Shown here one piece after another: positions 1 through 13,100 of a stretch of 64,000 nt of DNA. Position 1 is the first letter of the stretch. Each line of letters starts with the position of its first letter. The translations under genes and the position numbers were made by a program. The DNA comes from Telopea speciosissima (lineage: Eukaryota > Streptophyta > Magnoliopsida > Proteales > Proteaceae), in contig NC_057925.1 of NCBI RefSeq assembly GCF_018873765.1, forward strand, positions 58,354,970 to 58,418,969. Reading direction: 5' to 3'. The notes under the pieces are model-generated. The model made no database searches. It worked only from the letters and a program-made list of their open reading frames with translations, and was not told the origin of the DNA.

Positions 1-166
1 TTAGGTAAGGTATTTAAGTGGTAGGTGGGTTAAAATAATGGGTCGAAACCGAGATCCAACCGAGATCTCGTCGAGATATTGCACTTTTGAGACTCGCAGG
101 CAATCTTGTCTCGGGATTTCGAAAATCCGAGAAACTCGGCGAGATCTCGCGAGTTCTCGAACTATG
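1..166. mobile_element. 3' part of a CATAG-family element (cgagatctcg type)
   Basis: The segment is packed with variants of the palindrome cgagatctcg (gagatctcg, cgagatatt, ctcggcgagatctcgcg) and ends in CTATG at 162-166. That is the terminal sequence shared with better-bounded copies elsewhere in the window. The left end is not visible. Confidence 0.45.
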
Positions 167-737
167 CACATAATTATGGGGTCAAATAGCCACCTAAGGT
201 CATTCTAAAATGATGCATGCGTGGTGTGTGCATTATATCAATTGTGACTCAACAAATTTACAAAGGTATATTTAAAAAAGTCTTCAATTCAAATCTTCAA
301 TCTTCACACACTTTGAGCACAGTTCTTCTTGTGTATGCTTTTGTATTTTGTATACGCTCCCCCTCACTTGGTGCTATGCTTTAAATCTAAAAACACTTAG
401 AACATGAGCATTAGTCCAAGGATGGTCTTATTTGTTATCATCAAAATACCCATGTCATCATGGAGATGACTTGGAGTGTATAGGGCCATGTGTGCTTCCC
501 TAACACTATTCTCTCTTGTTTCTCTTTTTTACTTCCATTTTAAAATACAATGCCTAAAAGAGAAAATAAAAAAGGAATCTTATTAAGTTGCCGAAATCTA
601 GTACTTTATAACACGATCTGGATTTGGAACATGTTTTTCTTAGTAATAAATAATGAGCCTAACTCCAAAGCAAACTTTTACCAAATCCGTTCTTGGAATT
701 ATTTCTATACTTATAGAAAGTAAGAGCCTTTGGAGAC

Positions 738-1018
738 TGTTGATATACATTGTTGCGGCTCCTACTTTACAGCTTCAGCTTTTGTGATAAGTGGTTGTAA
801 CATGGTATCAGAACTAGGAGGTTGGGTGTTTGATCTTTGGTGTGTGCGAGGGGTTTGTGTTGTGTATTGTTGACATGTTGTGCCCCTATGCTTTGTACCG
901 TTAGTAATATGTGATGGCTCGACCACATGATGGTGTCACGTGCTGAATCGTCGTTGTTAATATACATTGTTGTGGCCCTTACTCAACAGCTTGAGTTTTG
1001 GGATAAACAGTTGTAACA
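738..1018 (+). mobile_element. Miniature LTR retrotransposon (SMART/TRIM-like), complete
   Basis: A 65-bp LTR (738-802, TGTTGATATAC to TTGTAACA) is followed at once by TGGTATCAGAACT, a match to the tRNA-Met primer-binding site. Then come 152 bases of internal sequence and a second 64-bp LTR (955-1018, TGTTAATATAC to TTGTAACA). A perfect 5-bp target duplication, gagac, flanks it (733-737 and 1019-1023). The whole element is 281 bp and codes for nothing. No good polypurine tract is visible before the second LTR. A second family member is at 31846-32134. Confidence 0.88.
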
Positions 1019-1112
1019 GAGACCATATTGGATGAGATTTTTCGTTCCTAGATCCTCAACAAATATAAGCTTCCTTTCTTGATTGAGTTGAAAAACTTTC
1101 TTTGAATTTTAG

Positions 1113-1180
1113 GGATACGAGAAAGGCGCAATATTCTATTGAAGATTCTTTGCCCATCTATGCCACATCTTTCATCCATT
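1113..1180 (+). CDS. Tentative upstream exon of the ARM-repeat gene
   Basis: A 68-nt open segment lies between a pyrimidine-rich acceptor ending ttttag and a strong donor GTATGT. It begins in phase 2 and ends in phase 0, which fits the phase-0 start of the exon at 5296. It encodes a basic amphipathic helix-like peptide (RERRNILLKILCPSMPHLSS), which would be a HEAT-type helix placed just before DGFELPTRL. It is short and has no further support, and it would need another exon upstream of the window. Confidence 0.5.
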
Positions 1181-4100
1181 GTATGTACTGAAAGGTATGT
1201 TTTCTCCTCCCTTATGTCGAGCAAAACTGATAATGTTCATGATACATGTATTTTTATGCAAAAGTTATTATATCTTCCCATCAGTTAATCCAGCAGATTT
1301 TTTTTTTAATTTTTTATTTGGTGTGTATGTGGGGGGGGGGGGGGGGGTTGTGTGTGCAGTTCTTGTTCTTGTGGAATAGATATTGAGAGAATGTCTACAA
1401 CAATTGCTTAGTTTTCTTCTTTTCGTCAAGAATTTTCATGTTTGATGAGGGAAAATGTTCTCTGAGCAGCGAGGGTATAATGGAATCTCCCATGCCATCC
1501 CACCTTATTGACCGTCGAATCTCTCTCTCTAAGCCGTTCAATCCGTCCTCTGTTGCAATCCCATTCTCTCCACTGTCGCTGCACGCTCTCTCTCTCCCCG
1601 ATGGAGAATTACTCCTACTCTTTCTACCTGGATTCCAGCGACTCCTCTCCCTGATCATACGAGATCAACCTTGAGAACCCCTCCTGGGACAAGCCTTCCA
1701 ATTACAAGGTGAAGAAATGTAGCTGTTTTCTGCAGCTCAGCTGTTAGAAGCACATTGCACTCAAATAGAATCTCCCTACCGCCAGGTCCTCCCTCATCGA
1801 CCTATTCACCACCACTACCGGCAACCCTGACGTCACCCCCATGTTCCACTGCTGCTGCAGTGGTGGTGATTCCTTCGGAGATCGTTGGGGAGACGACCTA
1901 TGGTCATGGGAATATCGACAGCCACGATCATCTTGAATAGAGGAGGGGACCTCTTCCGTTGATTATTATTCTCCGCTGGGCTCTCAGGAGCAGAACTGTA
2001 CTTCTCTTCTTCTAGCTGTGGGCAGAAGGTCAATGAATTCATATTCGTCTTTATGCCTTTTGGATTTGGTTTTGCTGTTCAAGCCTTCGTCTTCAAGGGT
2101 GCAGTAGTATTTTGTGTTGGCTGTGAGGGTTAAGGTGCTGTAGAAAGTCTCCAAGCCACAAGCATTCTGAATCTTCCGGAATTACAGATATCGAGATCTC
2201 GTATTAAAATCCTCTGCAGTACCGGCGGGGCGGCAGTACACATCCGACGGCACAGCAGAGGCCATGTGTGCCATGTGTGCCACCTGGCCTCTGCTGTGCC
2301 GTCGGATGTGCACTGCCGCCCCGCCGGTACTGCAGAGGATCCTGGTCCATCGAGATCACGATTCTTCAACCAGTAAAGACGTTAAGCATAGCGAGATTAC
2401 TGTTCTTCAACCTCCAAAGGTTCAAAGACCTCTTGTTCTCTAAAGAGAAGTTAGTTTACGTGAGAATCCCGTACCAGATTGACCGACATCAGAAACCTTG
2501 CTTCCCTTGTCTGTCATTCTTTATATATAGTATAACTTTTGGGTTTAATAGAGGGGGCACAGCGAAATGGGCAAGAAACAGCACAGCAAAGATCAGAGGG
2601 GTTCTGCAAGTCGATCTCGCATGATCGTGGATAGGAGTTGCCAGAAACCAGATAGGAAGAGTAGCAATGATTCTCCATCGGGAGGGAGAGGCGGTGGGCT
2701 GCAGTGCTAAGCGGGGGGAGAGGGAGTGTAAACAATGATTCTGGAGATAGTGGGGTTTCAACAACAGACGGAGTGAATGGTTGAGATGCTCAACAACAGA
2801 CGGAGTGAATGGTTGAGATGCAAAGAGAGAGAGATCCGACAGCCAATAAGGAGCTGTCATGGGAAGGCGTGGGAGATTCCATTCTAACCTGGCAGCTTAG
2901 AGAACCTTTTCCATTTAAAATATATAAATGAATAATTTGGATATTTTCCTCCGTTTGTGTGTACGGAAGGTAATCAAACAACAATTGTTTCTTGAATTAA
3001 TGTTAATATTTGTTTTTTTTTTTTTTTGGTTTTGTTTTCTTCTCGATGTAGGTCATTTCTTTTTCAAAACTGTATATTAACATAGACAACGAACTGAAAC
3101 CATGCTTAAGCGCAACCAACATTGAAAACTTTGATATTGGTGGTAATTTCTCCACCAGGAGTTATTGAAATTCTGAGAAGAACTTGTAGTTTTTTTTTTT
3201 GAAATAAATGATAAATTTTGAATATTGGGAAATATTAGAAAACATGAAAATTTTCTCTCACTTTGGACTCGGAACATACAAAGCATCTTGTGTAATAAGT
3301 AAATATGAGTATGGAACCTACATATGCATTGTTACGTTAGTTACAATTTATATTATTATTACCATCAAAATGAAGTACTTGTACATTCAAGAGTGACACA
3401 GATTCTAGGAATGATGTTTTCCTTGTCTGGGCCCACGTGGGATGACCAATTGCTTCAGCTGATCACAACACTGTGAAGAGCCAAGACCCATACTGGTCCT
3501 CGAGTCCTCTTTATTATCTTAAGTTATGTAATTTCTTAATTTTGGATGTCAAAAAAGTTTTTGTAGTTTTCTCCTCTGGGTCTAGCACTAGTTTTCTCCC
3601 AGTCCAGTTTTAGTCCAAAAATTGGGAAAATATGGGGGGAAAGGGGGGGGGGGGGGGGAAGAAGGGGAAGAAAAAGAAGAAGAAAAGGGAAAGAAGGGCA
3701 AAAGAAAAGGAAAAATAAGAAAACATACCTGGAATTCAAATCAGCACAAGGAATGGGCATATTTTCATCAAAAATGGTGCTCGCCTTGGGCACCTTGCTT
3801 GACCTCGTCTAGGCACCAAGGTGCCACCATCGCTTGCCTTGGCACCATGACAACTATGACTGGTTCTAGTCAGTCCTGGTTTATTTTGGGTTTATTTCAC
3901 TAGCAAGTTTTAATATAGCTAAACTGAGGGTCGTTACATGAATAGTTTTAACATTTCAATTCAAAATCCAAGATTATTTTTATTTGCATAGTTATCTTGG
4001 TGTCAAGGTGAGCCGAGGCGCTGGCCAAGAGCCTTAGAGCCTAGGAAATTATGCGAGCCTTGTGGTCAAGGAGTGCATAAATGGGTTTAGTTTAGGACCT

Positions 4101-7100
4101 TTCAGGTTAAGTACTCCCCTCTCGAAGTTATGTCGATGTTTACTCTACTTAATAGTAATATGAAGTATAATCTAAAGTGGAGACGTGAAGCATTCACCAA
4201 TCAATGAATAATCATTTCAAATTCATCAAAACAAGCAATAAATGATTACAGAAGTATTTGCCTTTCCAATTACCATGATTTTAGGGCCTATTTATATCTG
4301 TTTTCCAATTTCAACCTCTTAGTTGTACTGTTTTTCCAATTTTAATCCCCTTCGAGAAGATACTATAAGCTGCAATAAGGTGCACCACAAAAGCATGCAC
4401 CATACATGGTTTAAAAATAAAAGATAAAACTGAAAATGGTGCCCACCTAAGTCAATTCCTGGCCAAGGCGATGCTTAGGTGAGGCCTTACTGACTAATGT
4501 AAACAACTAGGCAAGTATTGGACTTGTCCATTCTGAAGAGCCTTGGGATCTAGGAGACGCCCTGGTGAGGCCTAGGCAAGGCCTTGACAACTATGATGCT
4601 TTGGAAAGTCTTCCTCTATATAAACACGCTTGAACTCTGTTTTCAGTAGTTTGTTTATTATTTTAGCTAAGTTGGAATTGGTTACATGGAATAGTTTGCC
4701 ATTTCAAAATCCATATGATCAGTATACTTAGGAAAGTCCAACTCCATATAAATTTCTAGTTTCTGCTGGTGTAGAGAGTCTTCAAGATCTTCAAGGTGAG
4801 AGTTAAAATCTAGCAATTGGTATTCCTAACTGACAGAATTTTCTTCTCTATTTTCCTATTAGCTCGCTTAACCTCTGCTTTTCTTTTCCTTAAGCCTCTT
4901 ATGGGTTTACTCTCAAGGCCGCGTTGTGCTTTGTCTTTTTCCGTTTGTTTTATTTTGTTTTTCGGAAAGACTGTTTATTGTGACTACCATACATTTTATC
5001 ATCAAATCAATTATTCAAGGATGTAGCTCTGCTTGATTCTGCATACTATAAATTTTATCCAACATAGTTTTTATGTTCTTTATTAGATATGAATGAATTT
5101 GTAGGTTGTTTCTATATTCTGGATGTGACATTTTTGTGGGGAAATCCCCCCTCACGTGGAAGTTGTTTGAGTTTACAGTCTTCCTGTATTTAAGATATTG
5201 CTGTGGCATTAATTCATTTTATGTTTAAGTTATTACATTTGGATTTTTCGATCAATGGCTAATATTTGGGTACTTTTCTCTAAAGCACCCTTCAGGATGG
5301 ATTTGAGTTGCCAACCCGCCTTTCAGTAGCTGCTGCTGATTGCATTTTAGTTCTGACTATAGCATTAACAGAAAAAGCATTTATTTCTGAGGTTTCAATC
5401 AGTGGGAAAAAATCAACTGACTCAAATGCAGCTGATCAACTGATTGCACCTGTAAATTCTGCTGATGGTGAGAAGAGAGCGAAATCAGTCAGGAGATATC
5501 CCCAAGTCTCTGAAAACATGGAATTGGAGTTTTTGCTTTGGGATCATTTGGATGAGCTCATTATTCTTGTGCAGAGACTCCAGGCTGTATGTTCTCATCC
5601 AAGTCCGATATTATATATTTCTTTGGCATCTTTCGGTCTGTTTGCATTCTGTGCTGTAATAACTAGTTGTCAAAATGGAATGATCAAATCCTAATTGATG
5701 GATCTTTGCTGGATGATTGTGTCTTTAAGTATCTGTACTCACATTTTTGTGTGACAATTCTATACATTGAAGCACTTTTCCTAGGGAGTTTGCAGTCTGT
5801 AAATTTTACACTGGAGCTGATGTTGAAGATTTTATTATAGTTAAAGATTGCAGCAAAATGGAATCGCTCTCTCATCAACAATCTGATTTTTATTGTACCA
5901 AATTCCTTAACGAGAAACTGGGTTAGACCAACCGGTTCATAATGTAGAGCCTCAAGGACTGGAACTTTAAAGCCTCTCATAAGAAAACTTGGAAGATAAA
6001 GGATTCTAGTTGCGAAACTAGAGAAGGAAGTAAAAAATTGAAAATTCTATTAAACTCGGTAAACGTATTATGTCTACAGGAGACCTCCTGGGGTCCTATT
6101 TATAGATGGCACAATACCCCTTGAGTCACTAATTCTCTATTACAAACTAAGAATGAAAAATTAGGAATAATTCAAAAGAAACAAAACTAAAAACATCAAG
6201 TTGTTGCTGCAAGTGTAGAACTCCTAGTATTGCTAGGAATCTTCTTAAACCGAATCAAATCCATTCCTTTCCTTCCAAAACTGAATCAGAGCTCCACCAA
6301 AGACAACAGAGATTTTGTCACCCAACTGACTTGGTTTGGAGTCAAAATAAGAAGAATGGAAGAAGAAAGGCAGATATAAAGTTGCTACTGACTCTATTTC
6401 ACAGCAGGACTCAGCCTTGCTAGATGCCTAGATCTTTTCAAACTGGTTCATTAGGAAACTGACTTGGATGGCTAGGTAGACCATAAACAACACCTGTGGT
6501 GCTGACACTTGGGTGTCCAAGATCAAAATTTAGAAGAGCATGCCATGCCTGTTCTGTAATGCTATAAGGAACTTTAAGTTTTTTCTGATTTGTGGGGTTT
6601 TCTTGTTGAAGACTTTTAACATATACATATTGTTTCTTCATCAACAGGCATCTTCAATTGGAACAAGCTGATTGAAGACTAAATTATATATGATCTATAT
6701 TTAAAAGGTCTTTAACTTATTATGGAAGGAATTTTGTATGAGAAATTTATAGCTTTATTACATTCCAGAGTAATTTTGCAGAGAATACACTTGATTGTGA
6801 GAGAATGAACTATTTTGGTATTACAGGATTGCTACCTCTGAAGCTTGTGATAATTATTGGTTTTATGAACTGTTAAAGCCTCTGGATGTTTCATAACTAT
6901 AATGACTTTGGAAAGTCATTTGTTTTTCATCTTTTTGTTGTTTGCATACCGCTTTGTCATGCAGTGGAGCAGAAAAGGTCGGCCTTTACATGCCAAAGGA
7001 TTGGAGGGAGTGCTGAAGTGGTTGCAGGAGATAAAGGGGCATTATACTTTAGTTCAAGATGAGGCAGGTCTTATAATCAATACTTTCTCTTAATGTGTTC

Positions 7101-10100
7101 AGATTTGTTCTCATGTGTATTTAATCCATCCTAAGGGTTTTTTGTCCTGAAACATTGAAAACAGGTGCCAAAACTGTGAAGACTCGAGTGTTGCTGCTCT
7201 CTTCTTGTTGGAAGCATTATGGTCTGCTTTTGCAGTTACAGGATCGTAGACTTGCTCAGAATTACGGGGAATTGTTGAACCAGTACATATCTGGAATCCA
7301 GGTAAAACTTAGCCATGATTACTTTCTTAGAATTACAGGGAATTGTTGAACCAGTACATATCTGGAATCCAGGTAAAACTTAGCCATGATTACTTTCATG
7401 AAAGTTGTTATTGTTATTTTTTCCCCTGTTCAGCATCAGCATTAATGTATTTACCAATAAATTGAATATTGGGTGTGGATTTGATGGATCTGGCTCATAT
7501 CCTTCCCCATTCTCTTAGTGTGTCACATCTGGCACTGGTACATGGGATAGATGAAGGTTCCAGGTACTAAATGCATTTTCGATTAGGTTGGTTTAAGATT
7601 ATTTCTTGTTGAATAATCAAGGTAAATATGAAAGAATAAAAAGCAGTAGAAGCGACTACAGATTTCAAGGCATGCAATGCAGATCAAAAGAAGGATCTGC
7701 TGTGGTAGGCTTAAGAGAGAGAATAAGAGAAGAAAAAGAGAAGATAATGGGCTGTTCTAGCTGTGAACAGCACTCATGAATAGTAAAGAGCAGTCATACA
7801 CCACACCGGTAACTCAACCTTTCTACATTACCTTATTCAAACTAAACTCCAATGTAGGGTTACCTGCATATTAATAGGAAAATAAAACTCCTAAAAATAG
7901 TAACTCTTAAACTAGAAAACTAAAATCCACTCAAATAGGGAAACCTAATATCCTGCGTAATCTACCCAAATAAAATGAAAGATTATTTTCTAGAAAACTG
8001 AAAATAAAAATGATTCCAAAATATAAGTAGATCAAAAAAGGATGTAACCAAAAGGAAACTGATTTAAACATTAAGACAAAATACTTAACTAAAAAGGATT
8101 TTTTTTCTAGATTAAATTAACATCACATGGGACCCACACAATCTTATCTATATATAATCCCGTGTACCCCCTTAAATCTGAACTTTTGGGCTTATAAAAG
8201 AGGCCCATTACATCGATAAACCCAAATATAAAAGGCCTAAGGCCCATAGAATCGAACCATGAGCCAAAATAAAGTCTTCTGAGGCTCAATTGGCCTGATT
8301 GGACACAATTAATTGCATCAATAAACACAATTTATTTTGTTTTTAATTGCCAAAATAAGAACACTTTAATGAATGTTTGTAGCTCATTGTCTTCAACTCA
8401 AACAAAATCCAAAATATGAAGCTTCAACTGAATGTCAATGTCTTGAAGCATGTGAGGAAGAACAAACTCATGATATAGAACAACTTTCGTTGCAATAGGA
8501 TCTTTCACAAGCTCATTTTCTGCTCGAAGGGACTGAACTTCCTCAGTATGCTCAGTAGAAACAACAAGTTCATCTTGTTCGATCTCTTCTGGCTCCTTTT
8601 ATGTCTGCACTGTTGTCTGTTGATGTTGATTGGCTTAAAGGAGCTATCATGTTGCAGCCCTTTCGAGACAATAGTTGTTGTAGATGAGAGGGCTTTTTTT
8701 TTTTTGGTGAACAAAAAATTCATATCCAAAAGAAGGAGATACAAGGGGCCCCTAAAAAGGGGAGAAAAAAACAATTCAAACAAAACAAGGTCCAATCCTC
8801 AAGGGGAGGAGGCAGCGGCCTGTAGAAGGGAGAGAGGCAGACCCCAGGACACAAAAATATGCCTGTTCCTTGGGAATCAACACAATGAGAAGAGACCGAA
8901 GGTAACTTGCTTCTGACTTCATTTCAAAGGAGATCTGGAACTGGAGGACCAGTTCCTGAGATTGCACTCCATTCAAATATGAATAATAGCGGCACCAAAT
9001 AGGGAGTCTTACCAGCAAAGTTCATGTCCACCCAAATCCATTCCCTCTCAAATGGAAGAACCTTTCGACTCCTTGGCCAGCATTTTTCCAGGAGCCCTTT
9101 CCAAATATAAGAGCCGAAAGGGCATGCAAAAAAGAAGTGGTTCACGTATTCAGAAGCATTCCAACAGAGGCAGCGGGAAGGAAAGATTAAAATCTGGCGA
9201 TGGGAGAGAAAGGACTGCGTTGGGAGGCAATTGGAGAAGGCCTGCTAAACAATGAAAATTTAACGAGGGATATAACTCTTGAACCAAACGAGCTTGTGCC
9301 AAGGGCACAAGGAGCCACGAGATTTGATGTAGTCCCAAGCTTCTTTAGAGCTGAAGAGGCTCGAAGAAGAAGCAGGCCAACAACATTGTCTCCCCTTCCA
9401 AGAGGCCTCCTAGAAATGGAGGGCAAGGCTTGCTACACAGATGATAGCAGGGGAGTGCGAGGAGGTTGGGGGTGGGGGGTGGGGGGTGGGGAGTCTCCAA
9501 GACTAATAATGTCCGCAACCATCGACTGTCTAGAAAGGTCCAAACCTTAAACGGTCCTAGCACCGAGTAAAGGAGAACACCCCATAGGATGTTAGTGATC
9601 TAGGCAAAGGAGTGGCGGCACCATCATCAATTTGGCATGTAATGGGCCCAAGAGCAATAGGGCTGAGCTTTGGGATCTTGCACTAGACCCAGGAAGCATC
9701 AGGGATGGAAGGAGCAGTCTAAATATAATTATTGCGAAGAAGACCATAGAAGACACAATCCACTCAGATACTTTTGTTCTTGGCAACAAGCTTCCATATT
9801 AGCTTAAGAATACCAGGCTGCCAGTTGAATCAACCTCTTTGATTCTTCGCAAGCCCAAATCTCCCTCATCCTTGGGAAGACAGACATCAGCCCAACTGAT
9901 AGGATGAAGGAATCTTGAGGTATTAGAACCTTTCCAAAGGAAGGCATACATAAGGGACTCCAATTCCTTGATGGTGGATTGAGGTGACCTGAAAATACCA
10001 AACCACTATATATAAGAGGATAGGAGGACTGAAGGACTGATCTGGTCAATTCCAAGCGATCAGCGTAGGAGAGAAGCTTGCCTTTCCAAAGCTGGAGCTT

Positions 10101-13100
10101 CTTGTGAATGGGATCTAACATAGGAGTGCAATGATGAGCTGTCAACCTAGCCAGAATCAAAGGCAAACACAAGTACTTAACCGGAAGATGGCCGATGGAG
10201 AACCCGGTCTAGCTTTGTCAACATCACAAACACCAGCTAAGAACAAGAGAGATTTGGAGGGGTTGATGCGAAGGCTCAATATTGCAGCAAGACATAATGG
10301 TCTCAAGTGAGACAATATTTGCTTTGGAGGAGATCATGAGATCATCAACTAAAGCAATGCGGGAGAGCTTGAGGGCCTTACACTTTGGAATGGGAGAGAT
10401 AAGCTGGTGGTCCTTACAACACTGGATGCTTCTACTAAGGACTTCAAGAGCAAGGGTGACGATGAATGGAAAAATAGGGCAGCCTTGGCAAATTCCCACA
10501 GAAGAGGCAAAGTAACCAGCCAGATTGCCATTGACAAGCCCTGAGAAGCTCTAAGACGAGATGCAGTGGTGGATCCAATTGACAAACATCAGGGGCAAAG
10601 GCCATTTTGAGCAAGACTTAGAAATGAGGTCCCATCTTAAGGAGTCAAAGGATTTGTGGATATCTATCTTCATTAGGGTAACAGAGTAGTGATGTTTTCT
10701 ATCAAAGCCTTTGACAATCTCATTACAAAGGTGGATATTATCCAAGGTACTTATACCAGTGATGAAAGCTGATTGATTGTCATTGACAAGAGAGTCAACT
10801 ACCAACTTAATCCTATTGGCAAGGACTTTGGTAATGAACTTGTACAAGAGACCGCACAGGGAAATGGGCCTAAAGTCGGTCGTAGCAAAATCACCTTCTT
10901 TCTTGGGAATGAGGCAAAGGAAGGTGTGATTAATCCCCTTGATTTGACTTGGATTGAAGAAGCTACTCTTGAGGGTTGATGAGATCTCCCCTTAATAATG
11001 CCCAACGAAGTAAAGAAGAATCCCATACTAAAACCATTCCCTTTTAATGCTCGGCTGAGGGGACCGACTTGGGGGGCCCACTCATAAAGAAGGAATCAGG
11101 AGGGGTAAAAGGAGGGGGGGTAGATGAGAGTTAGAGACGAAGACTCTCGAAGGGGATTTCGAGGAGCGTCTTGCCTGCGAGGAAGGTAGCGGTAGAGGAG
11201 CAGGAGATTTGGGACCGGTGGTTGGGTGTAACGCTGGGCTAGATGTAGAGCTAAGATGGAGATGAAGACTGGTTAGGGGGCTGTCAGAGGGAGGGAGTGG
11301 GGAGCAGGGACTATCAAAGAATCAGTGGAGAAGACAAAGTTGTCAGCTTTGATAGAGGGTTGCTGGGAGGACCCAACGGTTACAGTAGAGTTATCGACCG
11401 GAGGTCTAGAAGTAGTAGCGATGTCGTGGTCAAGAGGAGAGCCTGTCAAAGCTTCGTGATGGTGGTTGCGATGACGCTGGCAAGACTTCTGCCGATCACG
11501 ACTAGGTGATCAAAGGGCAGCAGAGGGCAAAGGACACGCTTTGGAGAGTGTGGGAGGCGGAGGCGGGTAAATAGAGGTTATGCGTTCAGAGGGAGGGGGA
11601 TTGAGGGTAATAGAATACCTTGTTGAGCTTCAAGCCATATTGACCCACTACAATGGCATGTTTAGGAGAAGGGAACATGCAACATTGTGCCATCGAAATT
11701 AGAGCAAATAAAGAACTCAACAAAAATATCATCATAATAATTAATGATGATTTCATCAGTTGTAGACAACATATCTACCACTTATTTTGAAACCAGATTT
11801 TCATGAAGACCTTCAGCTATGAATAGGGTAGAAGTCTTTCCATTAGGCAAACGAACTCTAGTTTGGGAGAACTTACTTCGTTCCATTTTTCGAAACTAAA
11901 CTCCAATGTAGGGTTACATGCATATTATAGGAACATAAAACTCCTAAAAAATAGTAACTCTTAAAGTAGGAAACTGAAATCAACTAAAATAGGGGAACCC
12001 AATATCCTACATAATGTTTCTAAATAAAATGAAAGATTACATGATCATCCCAAAATAGAAATAAATCCCGAGTATCCTACTAGACCCAAAACCCAAATTA
12101 TAGACCCAATCAAACCTAAATCTTCTAGACAATTGAAAGTAGAAATGTTTCCAAAACAGAAACAAATAAATAAGGATGCTAACTAAAAGGAAGCTGACCT
12201 AAAATTAAGACTCAAAATACTCAACTAATAGGTACCCTTTCTAGACTAAATTAATAGCATGTGAGACCCACACAATCTTATCTATATACTTCATCCCGTG
12301 TACCCCTTTAAATCCTAACTTTGGGGCTTATAAAAGAGGTCTATTACATTAATAAACCCAAAAATAAAAGCCTCAAGGCCCATAGAATCAAACCATGGGC
12401 TAAAATAAAGTCTTCCGAGGCCCAATTAGCCCGATTGGACATCATTAACTGCATCAGCATGATACCAAGAAAGATCTTGAGGATTTTCACAAGTCATAAG
12501 CAATATCTCCAAAGTAATCTTCGGTTGAATTTCGTCATCTTGCCATTTGTTTGGATAAGACACGCATATTAACTGAACTAAGAACCAAAGGGCAAGTTTA
12601 CCCTACTAGACCCTAATTGGGATCAAAATTAACTACTAAAGACTAAAGTAGTCAGTAAAAGAAGACATGTACTGCCATAGGTGGCTCACATGATCTTGCT
12701 TAGACATCCCATTTTCAATAAAGATCAAAAGACACTTCTGCCCCAAACTGGCAGAAACACTCAAAACAAATAAATGGAACAGAAATTAACTACCAACACC
12801 TACATTGAACAATATTGGCCACTTGTATGATCCCAATTCAGAAGATCATCAATTGTCCTTAACTCTCCTATTCTTGGGCTGCATTGAAGGTTGTCTTTCC
12901 AATAAGCTGAATCAGCTTTGTCATCAAATCTTTAAACTCTTTCAAAATTTCACTTTATAGTTTTGCTCAATGACTCACTTGATCTTGTGTATGCAATGTA
13001 CCTTGGTGTTGCTTGTTGTATTTCTTTCTAGTCTCTAACCCAAAAGAATTTTACAGTTTTACATGGATGAGTACACTGAGGAGAGCTTGAAGAATAAAGA

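Noticed and set aside
3622..3903. 93-residue frame rich in Gly/Glu/Lys
   Set aside because: Low-complexity translation of a purine-rich tract after a G-run.
4762..4797. Possible micro-exon (SAGVESLQDLQ) before a GTGAGA donor
   Set aside because: Its end phase does not join the phase-0 exon at 5296; only the alternative acceptor at 5286 in another frame would fit, and the candidate at 1113-1180 joins better.
6438..6644. Minus-strand 68-residue frame ending FPNEPV
   Set aside because: Looks coding-like in composition but matches no family I recognise and has no exon borders I can support.
8676..11129. 11-bp match gtagatgagag that could be the LINE's target duplication
   Set aside because: The LINE-like Ser/Pro-rich coding region appears to continue past 11129, and the motif lies in purine-rich DNA where a chance match is likely.
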